7,261 nt of DNA from Chloroflexota bacterium (GTDB lineage Bacteria; Chloroflexota; UBA6077), in contig JAJYKO010000263.1 in assembly GCA_021788565.1 (NCBI GenBank), positions 1 through 7,261 of the forward strand, written 5' to 3'. Of the stretch, positions 1 through 5,672 are shown piece after piece. Numbering within the stretch: position 1 is the stretch's first letter; each line of letters opens with the position of its first letter. The notes below the pieces were generated by a model. It searched no databases and was not told where the DNA came from. It saw nothing but the letters and a program-made list of their open reading frames with translations. The position numbers were made by a program, and so were the translations under genes.

Positions 1-1293
1 GGACGAGGGACCTGGCTCGCGGTCCGTGGCCAGTACGAGCCATGCGATGAGAGCGGTGGACAGTGTTGGGAGCATCCCCAGCAGCGAATAGGCGAAGGGC
101 AACGGCCAGAGGGGCTGTAGCTGGGCCACTATCCCCGTACCATCATAGGCAGGGACCGTGAGAAGGAGCGCGAACGCTAGCAGCGCCGTTTGTCTGAGAT
201 GCCGTCCCTGCCTGGCCAGTCGATCGCCCACGAGTGCAGCTGGGATCGTCAGGAGCACCAGGTAGTGAGCCCAGGTTATCGGGCTTACCAGAATGGACAC
301 GCAGACCATCACCGTCGCCCCCGTGACGGAGCTACGCGCACGTCTCACCTGCAGAAGCGCCCAGATGAGTGCTGCTGCCACGACAGCGATAGACGCGGGA
401 GTGACCAGCCAGGGAGCGTCGATCAGCGGGGACATGGTGAGTTTTCCGGCCCAGTTCCGGACTCCTCCGAAAACCCTCCAGCCCACGCTGAAGAGGGACA
501 GGTTGACCCAGACAGGCTCGAACTGGGCCGTGACCGCCGAAGGCACGGTGAGGAAATAGCGGGCCATCGCAGCCGGCCCGACCACCAGAAGAGCCGCGAG
601 ATAGCCGGCAGCAGTGGTGAATAGCGAGGCGACGAGCGCCCGCCAATTCCTCGCAACCAGGAAGAGCAGCAGCACGGGCCACATAATCTCCTTGACGAGC
701 ATCGTCAGTCCCAAAAGCACGCCGGCGAGCCCGGGGCGGCCTACCTTCAGCGATATCACCGCGCCAGCGGTGAGGGGAAGCAACAGGATCCCCACCTGCC
801 CGATGTTCAGGCCCCAGAAGACGGGGAACCAGGACAGCAGCGCCATCACGATAGCCCCGACCTGCCACGCCTGGAGCGGCAGATCGATCAGGCGGGCGAG
901 CAGAACCACTGATGCCAGCAAACACAACACCGAGACGGCAAGCCAGATAGCCGCCGCGGTCGGAAGGTCGACCAGCGCCAGGGGAGACAGGAGCAGCCCC
1001 ACAGTGGGCGGGTGCGGGGTTGGAGCGAGCTGGAGCGAATAGTCGATGGGCAGGTCGAACCGAGATGCCAACGCGTGAAGCGGCAGGGTCGGATCGACCC
1101 GGCCGACAATCGCCCTGGCCAGCAGGTAATCCTGGGAAAAATCCCGATTATATACGCTCGGGGGGCGAGTATAGGCCGCAGCAAAGTCGAGCCTTCCGAA
1201 CCCAGCTACGACGAACGGGACAGCGGCAACGGGGAGTAACACGCGCGAGAGCCCGGAAACGCGTCCGGCTAGCTGGCTTGCCAGTTCGCCCAA
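1..1293 (-). CDS. GT87/DUF2029-type polyprenyl-phosphate-dependent glycosyltransferase, integral membrane (3' end outside window)
   Basis: The reverse strand is open from 1293 to the window edge (431 codons, no stop). It encodes a very hydrophobic protein with many membrane segments. Family marks I can see are an early acidic loop motif QDY (about residues 54-56), PHPPT (93-97), a GLNIGQ segment (161-166), LVKEIMWP (199-206) and SPITWAHYL (337-345). The last matches the SPxxWxHH/Y signature of GT87 (DUF2029) enzymes such as mycobacterial PimE-like mannosyltransferases. These transfer a sugar from a polyprenyl-phosphate donor to a lipid or glycan acceptor outside the membrane. I chose the TTG start at 1293 because AGGAGGT at 1301-1307 lies 7 nt upstream. 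An in-frame ATG at 1374 would add 27 residues but has no convincing ribosome site. The sugar and acceptor cannot be told. The fold and family call is fairly safe; the substrate is unknown. Confidence 0.82.
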   Translation of the reverse strand, partial: MGELASQLAGRVSGLSRVLLPVAAVPFVVAGFGRLDFAAAYTRPPSVYNRDFSQDYLLARAIVGRVDPTLPLHALASRFDLPIDYSLQLAPTPHPPTVGLLLSPLALVDLPTAAAIWLAVSVLCLLASVVLLARLIDLPLQAWQVGAIVMALLSWFPVFWGLNIGQVGILLLPLTAGAVISLKVGRPGLAGVLLGLTMLVKEIMWPVLLLFLVARNWRALVASLFTTAAGYLAALLVVGPAAMARYFLTVPSAVTAQFEPVWVNLSLFSVGWRVFGGVRNWAGKLTMSPLIDAPWLVTPASIAVVAAALIWALLQVRRARSSVTGATVMVCVSILVSPITWAHYLVLLTIPAALVGDRLARQGRHLRQTALLAFALLLTVPAYDGTGIVAQLQPLWPLPFAYSLLGMLPTLSTALIAWLVLATDREPGPSS

Positions 1294-1300
1294 AGCCCTG

Positions 1301-1307
1301 ACCTCCT
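1301..1307 (-). promoter_or_regulatory. Ribosome binding site of the GT87 gene
   Basis: On the reverse strand AGGAGGT lies 7 nt before a TTG codon. This is what decides a TTG start over the in-frame ATG 81 nt further upstream. Confidence 0.7.
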
Positions 1308-1485
1308 TTCCCAGATGATACGCCCCCGCAAGCCCGGCTCGCCACCAATTCCCCGGAAGCCGTGTACAGGGCATTCATGCTACCACACCCCCCCGCCGGC
1401 TGGAATTTCCCCTCGCCGCCCTCCACGGGGCCTATTAGTGTTCCCCTTCCGAAGCCGTGAAGCGTGTCGCCGAGGTCGTTACCTT

Positions 1486-1552
1486 GTCATGCTGAGCACA
1501 GCGAAGCATCTCCTCGTGGCTGGAGAGATCCTTCGCTGAGGCTCAGGATGAC
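1486..1552. repeat. Imperfect palindromic intergenic repeat (GTCATGCTGAGC ... GCTCAGGATGAC family)
   Basis: The left arm (1486-1513, starting GTCATGCTGAGC) and right arm (1522-1552, ending GCTCAGGATGAC) are near-perfect reverse complements around a short loop. They could fold into a long hairpin. I recognise this as a dispersed palindromic repeat that recurs between genes in many bacterial genomes, Chloroflexota among them. It is noncoding: the short reading frames across it are only its translated repeats. Confidence 0.75.
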
Positions 1553-1600
1553 GAGTAAGAGGCTCAGGATGACAACCAAGAGGCTCAGGATGACAACGAA
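1538..1600 (+). repeat. Three tandem 21-bp copies of the palindrome right arm
   Basis: GAGGCTCAGGATGAC occurs identically at 1538-1552, 1559-1573 and 1580-1594. Each copy is followed by a 6-nt variable tail (GAGTAA, AACCAA, AACGAA), giving an exact 21-bp period. The first copy is also the right arm of the palindrome, so the array looks like slippage-type amplification of one arm. The tails are too short to be CRISPR spacers. Confidence 0.85.
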
Positions 1601-1629
1601 AGGATCCTGTACCGCCCCAGGATCCCTTT
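1599..1629. repeat. Strong hairpin (AAAGGATCCTG / CAGGATCCCTTT)
   Basis: The stem arms at 1599-1609 and 1618-1629 pair along their length with a single bulged C, around an 8-nt loop. It directly follows the 21-bp array. It resembles a terminator in shape, but it lies in the region between two divergent gene starts and lacks a T-run, so it is more likely part of the repeat cluster. Confidence 0.6.
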
Positions 1630-1749
1630 CCCCCAGGGGCCAATATACACGGGAAGGGGCCGCTAGGTTGGCCCAACCCACAATCGAGCCGTTCTCCGCG
1701 CGACTGGAAGTCGCCGGCTCCCTCTCTGGCGAAGTCCGCCCGCGCGGAC

Positions 1750-1759
1750 TGCCTAACCC
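1750..1759 (+). repeat. Left target-site duplication of the 180-bp element
   Basis: TGCCTAACCC abuts the left terminal repeat and matches TGCCTGACCC at 1940-1949 in 9 of 10 positions. Confidence 0.65.
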
Positions 1760-1939
1760 CAATACGGTTCACTTAAGCTAGTGTCGACTCGTTGAACCCG
1801 TGGAATCGACGCTTCAGCGGGTTGGGCTCGCTTCTCCCAATGCCTGCTCTGCGGCCGCGTGGTCCGGCTGAAGCCTCAATTCCAGGACCCCGGAGGTGCC
1901 GACTTGTGCGAGGCCTGAGTCCTTAAGTGAACCGTATTG
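1760..1939. mobile_element. MITE-like 180-bp element with 18-bp terminal inverted repeats
   Basis: CAATACGGTTCACTTAAG (1760-1777) and its exact reverse complement (1922-1939) bound a 180-bp segment. Immediately outside lie TGCCTAACCC (1750-1759) and TGCCTGACCC (1940-1949), a 10-bp direct repeat with one transition, as expected for an old target-site duplication. No transposase frame fits inside. The structure is that of a non-autonomous element, or an internally deleted insertion sequence. The family is not identified; a duplication of about 10 bp would be compatible with IS4-type transposases. It sits in the middle of the composite palindrome, so it inserted after that repeat. Confidence 0.75.
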
Positions 1940-1949
1940 TGCCTGACCC
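1940..1949 (+). repeat. Right target-site duplication of the 180-bp element
   Basis: TGCCTGACCC abuts the right terminal repeat. It differs from the left copy only by G for A. Confidence 0.65.
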
Positions 1950-2098
1950 GCGAAGGCGGGTCTTGATGGCTTGTGGAGCCGGCGGTTTCAACCGCGCGGG
2001 GAGGCGGGTGCCGCCCAGATTATTGGTGGAACCGGCCACATTTGAGGGCTTGACGGCCAGGGCCAGCTTGGAGCAGCATTCGTTCAGAGGCTCGCATA

Positions 2099-2107
2099 CG
2101 GAGGTGG
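2099..2107 (+). promoter_or_regulatory. Ribosome binding site of the GGT-family gene
   Basis: CGGAGGTGG lies about 4-7 nt before the ATG at 2112 and supports that start. No convincing -35/-10 pair was found between the palindrome and this site; TTGACG at 2050-2055 has no partner. Confidence 0.65.
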
Positions 2108-2111
2108 TAGG

Positions 2112-3836
2112 ATGGTCGTACAGGACACGGCATGGTTGGTTAACAAGCGAGAAGCGGTCGGCGAACAGGGCATGGTCGCGGCAATGCACCCGCTCGCGAC
2201 GGCAGCCGGTCTGGAAATCCTGAAGGCCGGTGGCAACGCGGTCGACGCCGCGGTCGCGACCGGCTTCGCCACCAGCGTGGTCGAGCCCTTCATGAGCGGC
2301 GTCGGCGGCTTGTGCAGCATGGTCATCTATCGAGCCAGCGACAACACGACCGCAGTCGTCGACGGCAGCGCGCTCACTCCGGGCGGCGCTCGCGACGGGA
2401 TGTACGAACTGCTGGACCCATCCCGACGCGCTGGGCTCTACCAGTGGCGGGCGACTAGGGACGACGCCAACAACACCGGCTACCGTTCCATCTGCGTACC
2501 GGGGACTCCGGCGGCATTGCTGCTGGCGCTGGAGCGCTACGGCTCGCTGCCCCGCGCCAGGGTGATGGAGCCCGGGATCAGGCTGGCGGAGGAGGGCTAC
2601 CCGCTGGACTGGTACGTGGCGATGATGATCGCCTTCCGCCCTGACTATCTGCAGCGCTTCCCCGGCACGGCGAGGGTGTTCTTCAAGCCGGACGGGCGGC
2701 CCTTCAAGCCGGCGATCATGGGCGAAGGGCCGGAGAAGTTGGTCCAATCCGACCTCGCGCGTACGCTCCGCCTCGTCGCGGAGCAGGGTCCGCGCGTCCT
2801 CTATGAGGGCGAGATCGCCGACAAGATCGTGAGCGCGATGCATGAGAAAGGCGGCATCATCACCCGAGAAGACCTCTCCAGCTACGAGGCCCGCGAGCTC
2901 GGGCCGGGGCTTGAGGCCAGCTACCGGGGCGTCCGGCTGGTCGGTGCATCGAAGGCCTCCGGCTGCTCGACCGTCTACCAGACTTTGAACATCCTGGAGA
3001 ACTTCGACCTGGCCGCGGAGGGAGCGGGCACGGCTGGCGCCTATCACCTGATCGCCGAGGCCAGCCGCCGGTCGTTCCTCGACCGCTTCGCCTACATGGC
3101 CGACCCGGACTCGGCGCCGGTGCCCTGGGAGGGGCTGCTTTCCAAGGAGTACGCCCGCGAGGTGGCGCGGACGATCGATCCCCACCGGGCGTCCACAGAC
3201 GCCAAGGCGGGCGACCCATGGGCCTACGAGCCCGGCGGCCGAGCGGCGACGTGGCGCCCCGGAGGCGAGGGCGAGGGCCAGACGACCCATATCACGGTCG
3301 TGGACCGGGAGCGAAACATGGTTGCCCTCACCTCGACCCTCGTGGCCGACTTCGGCAGCAAGGTCGTGATCCCGGGCACCGGCATCCTGATGAACAACGG
3401 CATGGCCTGGTTCAACCCGGAGCCTGGAACCGTCAACTCGGTCGGCCCGAGGAAGCGAGCCCTCTGGGCGATCTCGCCGACCCTCGCCTTCCGGGACGGG
3501 CGTCCCCTGCTGGCCTGCGGTTCGCCCGGTGGTCGCAAGGTCATGACGGCCATAACCCAAACGCTGGTGAATTCCATCGACTTCGACGAGGGTCCGCAGG
3601 AGGCCGTCAGCCGGCCGCGCGTCCACTGTGAAGGCGCGATGACGATGGCCGACAGCCGGATCGAGAGCGAGGTGATCGAGAGCCTTGGGGCAATGGGACA
3701 CCAGCTGGACGTCCGGGAGGAGACCTTCACAACGTCGTTGTTCGGGCGCCCGAACTGCATTCGGATCTACCCCGAGCGGGGCGAGTTGCGCGGAGGGGTC
3801 AACCAGCACAAGGTCGCCTGGGCCATGGGCATGTAG
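2112..3836 (+). CDS. Gamma-glutamyltransferase-family (GGT-like) Ntn-hydrolase with altered substrate pocket
   Basis: The 574-residue protein matches the GGT family over its full length. The N-terminal part holds AAGLEILKAGGNAVDAAVA (31-49), the linker ends EGEGQ (386-390), and the small subunit begins TTHITVVD (391-398). Later blocks are ILMNNGM (425-431) and CGSPGG (469-474, oxyanion loop). Family knowledge: the precursor cuts itself before the Thr of TTH, which becomes the nucleophile; here that is Thr391, the same number as in E. coli GGT. By eye alignment the donor-binding residues of E. coli are replaced: Arg114 by Ser86, Asn411 by Val, Gln430 by Gly, Asp433 by Trp, Ser462/463 by Trp452/Ala453. 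I therefore infer a self-processing amidohydrolase or acylase whose substrate is probably not a gamma-glutamyl compound such as glutathione. There is no signal peptide, so it is probably cytoplasmic. The ATG start has a good ribosome site. It appears to be transcribed alone. Confidence 0.9.
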   Translation: MVVQDTAWLVNKREAVGEQGMVAAMHPLATAAGLEILKAGGNAVDAAVATGFATSVVEPFMSGVGGLCSMVIYRASDNTTAVVDGSALTPGGARDGMYELLDPSRRAGLYQWRATRDDANNTGYRSICVPGTPAALLLALERYGSLPRARVMEPGIRLAEEGYPLDWYVAMMIAFRPDYLQRFPGTARVFFKPDGRPFKPAIMGEGPEKLVQSDLARTLRLVAEQGPRVLYEGEIADKIVSAMHEKGGIITREDLSSYEARELGPGLEASYRGVRLVGASKASGCSTVYQTLNILENFDLAAEGAGTAGAYHLIAEASRRSFLDRFAYMADPDSAPVPWEGLLSKEYAREVARTIDPHRASTDAKAGDPWAYEPGGRAATWRPGGEGEGQTTHITVVDRERNMVALTSTLVADFGSKVVIPGTGILMNNGMAWFNPEPGTVNSVGPRKRALWAISPTLAFRDGRPLLACGSPGGRKVMTAITQTLVNSIDFDEGPQEAVSRPRVHCEGAMTMADSRIESEVIESLGAMGHQLDVREETFTTSLFGRPNCIRIYPERGELRGGVNQHKVAWAMGM

Positions 3837-3931
3837 GCAAGAATCGTCGCGCGCATCTACAACTACCTTGTGGTACGATAGTCGTGCCTTGATTAACTTG
3901 GGTGAACCTCCCGTGGGATGAGGGCAAGAAG

Positions 3932-4423
3932 GTGCGAACGCCGGCCGAGACCGAGCAAGCAGAGCCATGCGTGGCAGATGAGGCTTCAGAGCCTATCTAC
4001 ATCGCAAGAATTGTGACGATTGGAGCCCTGAACCAGGAGCGACTCCCCCTGGAAGGGCTGAAGGCCTGGTGGATACTGGAAGGGGACCTGGCACTTGAAG
4101 GCGGGGAAGACGACGACGTCGGATTTCGAGTGGAGGCACCTGGTAATCACACGCTGGCCGACCTTGGCCGCGTCTCGGGACGTCGCTCCTTCAGGTTGTT
4201 CATCCCCGAAGACGGCTCATACAGCATGGTCCTGGACAATCGCACCTCGTACCTTAACGCCAGGAAGGTACACTTGACGTGCGCAGCACACTGTCTCGCG
4301 GACAGCAGATATTGGGAGCGAACTCTCCTGGAGCGGCGTCACACTGAACAGGATGCGCCGCTCGAGCAGGGACGCGGCTCCGCTATCCCCTCTGGTACCG
4401 TCACTCCCTGGTCAACGCCCTGA
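3932..4423 (+). CDS. Small protein with a GOLD-like (emp24-type) beta-sandwich domain
   Basis: The 163-residue protein has an acidic N-terminus and a domain at about residues 30-116. Its key blocks are LEGG (55-58), DDVGFRVEAPG (61-71), DLGRVSGRRSFR (77-88), PEDGSYSMVLDN (92-103) and KVHLT (112-116). This order (D-x-x-F-x-V-x-x-P-G, G-R-V-S-G, P-E-D-G-x-Y, F/L-D-N, K-x-V-x-L) is what I know from bacterial GOLD-like domains, predicted to bind ligands or partner proteins. There is no signal peptide or membrane segment. The 45-residue tail after the domain contains Cys117 and Cys121 and matches nothing I recognise. I chose GTG 3932 because AGGG at 3921-3924 lies 7 nt upstream. GTG 3902 in frame would add 10 residues but has no ribosome site. 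The gene begins 95 nt after the GGT-like gene and could be co-transcribed, but nothing else links them. Its role is unknown. Confidence 0.68.
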   Translation: MRTPAETEQAEPCVADEASEPIYIARIVTIGALNQERLPLEGLKAWWILEGDLALEGGEDDDVGFRVEAPGNHTLADLGRVSGRRSFRLFIPEDGSYSMVLDNRTSYLNARKVHLTCAAHCLADSRYWERTLLERRHTEQDAPLEQGRGSAIPSGTVTPWSTP

Positions 4424-4457
4424 TCATGTCTGAGGAGTCCGCTTTCCCAGGGCGTTG
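4413..4457. repeat. 10-bp inverted repeat spanning the GOLD gene stop codon
   Basis: CAACGCCCTG (4413-4422) and CAGGGCGTTG (4448-4457) pair perfectly around a 25-nt loop. The left arm overlaps the TGA stop at 4421-4423. It could be a 3'-end stabilising or terminating hairpin, but the loop is long and no T-run follows. Confidence 0.45.
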
Positions 4458-4511
4458 GCCATGGGCTGCCCTCTGCCGGCCGTTCAGGTCCTGACCGGAG
4501 CTCCCCGTGCG

Positions 4512-4540
4512 TTGCCAGCCGTCCATCGATTGGGTACACT
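4512..4540 (+). promoter_or_regulatory. Sigma70-type promoter for the DUF347 gene
   Basis: TTGCCA (4512-4517) and TACACT (4535-4540) are separated by exactly 17 nt. Transcription would begin near 4547, leaving an untranslated leader of about 80 nt. Confidence 0.55.
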
Positions 4541-4572
4541 GGCCTCGCTTCTCTACGCCTCCAAGAAGTGGA

Positions 4573-4603
4573 GAAGGGCTATCGTCCTTCAGGTCAGCCC
4601 TTC
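4573..4603 (+). promoter_or_regulatory. Leader hairpin just upstream of the DUF347 ribosome site
   Basis: GAAGGGCT (4573-4580) pairs perfectly with AGCCCTTC (4596-4603) around a 15-nt loop, 8 nt before the AAGGAG ribosome site at 4612-4617. It lies in the predicted 5' leader, so it could affect translation or transcript stability. No known riboswitch class is recognised. Confidence 0.35.
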
Positions 4604-4625
4604 ACAGACTTAAGGAGACGTGTGA

Positions 4626-5453
4626 GTGCATATGCAGCGGACGAATGCTAAGAATATCGCGCTACTGTTGTCGACGAGGACAGCCAGGAAGGTCCCGGAG
4701 ATTACGGCCCTCTTCTGGATAGTCAAGCTACTGACCACTGCCATGGGCGAATCCACCTCGGATTATCTGGTTTACCACATCAACCCCTACGTAGCGGTAG
4801 TGCTTGGGGGCGTAGGTCTGGTCGCCGCGCTAATCCTGCAGCTCCTGGTGCGCCGATACGTGCCATGGATCTACTGGCTGGCCGTCACCATGGTCGCCAT
4901 CTTCGGCACTATGGCCGCGGACGTGGTGCACATAGTCCTGGGCGTACCCTACCTCTACTCCACAGTCTTCTTCGCCATCTGCCTGGTCGTGATCTTCACC
5001 GCCTGGCACAGGAGCGAGAAGACCCTGTCCATCCACAGCATCTACACCCCTCGCCGCGAGCTGTTCTACTGGGCCACCGTGATGGCCACCTTCGCCCTGG
5101 GCACGGCCACGGGCGACATGACGGCTGACACGCTCGGTCTCGGCTATCTCGCTTCGGGTATCCTCTTTGCGGTGCTGTTCGCCCTGCCTGGCCCGGCCTA
5201 CTGGCTACTGGGCGCAAACGAGGTTGCCGCCTTCTGGTTCGCCTATGTAATGACCAGGCCGTTCGGCGCCTCGTTTGCCGATTGGCTTGGCAAGCCAATC
5301 CTGGGTGGTCTCGGGCTGGGCGACACGAAGGTTGCCCTGGTCCTGACGATCCTGATCGTCGGCTTCGTGGGCTACATCTCGGTCAACCGCAGGGATCCCA
5401 GAGAGAGGGCGGCCGGTACCGGGATTGAGCCGGCCCGCCAGCGTACGCGCTGA
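4626..5453 (+). CDS. DUF347-repeat integral membrane protein (COG4705 family)
   Basis: The 275-residue protein shows about eight membrane helices arranged as four two-helix repeats. Each repeat carries a G-x4-D signature within a helix: GESTSD (41-46), GTMAAD (94-99), GTATGD (159-164) and GASFAD (214-219). The opening KVPEITALFWIVKLLTTAMGE (residues 22-42) and the third repeat ATFALGTATGD are typical of DUF347 (Pfam 'repeat of unknown function') in COG4705 proteins. The buried Asp/Glu in every repeat suggests a transport or ion-binding role, but that is an inference. A basic tail (RRDPRERAA...) would be cytoplasmic. GTG 4626 was chosen because AAGGAG at 4612-4617 lies 8 nt upstream; ATG 4632 in frame would be 14 nt away. 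It has its own promoter at 4512-4540 and is convergent with the next gene. Confidence 0.85.
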   Translation: MHMQRTNAKNIALLLSTRTARKVPEITALFWIVKLLTTAMGESTSDYLVYHINPYVAVVLGGVGLVAALILQLLVRRYVPWIYWLAVTMVAIFGTMAADVVHIVLGVPYLYSTVFFAICLVVIFTAWHRSEKTLSIHSIYTPRRELFYWATVMATFALGTATGDMTADTLGLGYLASGILFAVLFALPGPAYWLLGANEVAAFWFAYVMTRPFGASFADWLGKPILGGLGLGDTKVALVLTILIVGFVGYISVNRRDPRERAAGTGIEPARQRTR

Positions 5454-5493
5454 GTCCAGTCGAACGGCCAGTGCTGTGTCACCCTCATTTCGG

Positions 5494-5650
5494 CTTGTAG
5501 GGGCCGTGGCGCTGCGGCTCGCTCGCGCCACGCTCTGTACCCGCCCGGTTTCGTCCATCTTGTAGGGGCGGGGCGCCGTACCCGCCCGCCCGGTTTGCGG
5601 GCCGGCAGGGCGTGACGCTGCGCTCGCTCGCGCCACGCGGCCCCTACAGG
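5494..5650. repeat. Intergenic repeat element with inverted ends and internal duplications
   Basis: It fills most of the convergent gap. The ends are inverted: GTAGGGGCC (5497-5505) and GGCCCCTAC (5639-5647), extended inwards by GTGGCG (5506-5511) and CGCCAC (5631-5636). Inside are direct repeats: CTTGTAGGGGC at 5494-5504 and 5559-5569, GTACCCGCCCG at 5537-5547 and 5578-5588, and a CTGCG(G)CTCGCTCGCGCCACGC unit at 5512-5533 and 5618-5638. GTGGCG/CGCCAC (5506-5511/5526-5531) also forms a local hairpin. Similar GTAGGGGC...GCCCCTAC repeats are common between genes in SAR202/Chloroflexota-like genomes. The position between two 3' ends would suit a bidirectional transcription stop, but no T-run is present. 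Confidence 0.7.
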
Positions 5651-5672
5651 TCAAATCTTCTGTGGTCTAGCA

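Larger units (their letters stand above)
1696..1999. repeat. Composite inverted-repeat element, split in the middle by a 180-bp insertion
   Basis: Left half: CCGCGCG (1696-1702), hairpin GACTGGAAGTC (1702-1712), CGCCGGCTCC (1712-1721), hairpin AGTCCGC-CCGC-GCGGACT (1733-1750). Right half, mirrored: hairpin GACCCGC-GAAG-GCGGGTC (1945-1962), GGAGCCGGCG (1975-1984), hairpin GCGGTT-TC-AACCGC (1982-1995), CGCGCGG (1993-1999). The outer 7-bp and inner 10-bp blocks are exact reverse complements, and the small hairpins keep their pairing while differing in bases. The element resembles GC-rich intergenic repeats seen in many environmental bacterial genomes. Removing 1760-1939 plus one flanking copy restores a compact palindrome of about 110 bp. 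Confidence 0.65.

Noticed and set aside
332..1184. Several minus- and plus-strand frames of 75-200 codons
   Set aside because: All overlap the GT87 gene in other frames. Only the reverse frame open from 1293 to the edge gives a membrane protein with family motifs.
1538..1600. CRISPR-like array
   Set aside because: Units repeat every 21 bp with only 6 variable bases between identical 15-mers, far too short for spacers.
1464..1781. Plus- and minus-strand frames of 91-105 codons
   Set aside because: They translate the 21-bp repeats (LRMTTKR-type repetition) and the palindrome. They are noncoding repeat readthrough.
2050..2078. TTGACG as a -35 for the GGT-like gene
   Set aside because: No acceptable -10 lies 16-18 nt downstream (GCAGCA at 17).
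1923..3968. 681-codon open frame on the minus strand
   Set aside because: It lies antisense to the GGT-like gene, whose protein matches its family end to end. The reverse frame is rich in Arg, His and Ala with no family motif, typical of a shadow frame in GC-rich DNA.
5205..5654. 149-codon minus-strand frame
   Set aside because: Half is antisense to the DUF347 gene and half runs through the intergenic repeat; no domain is recognisable.
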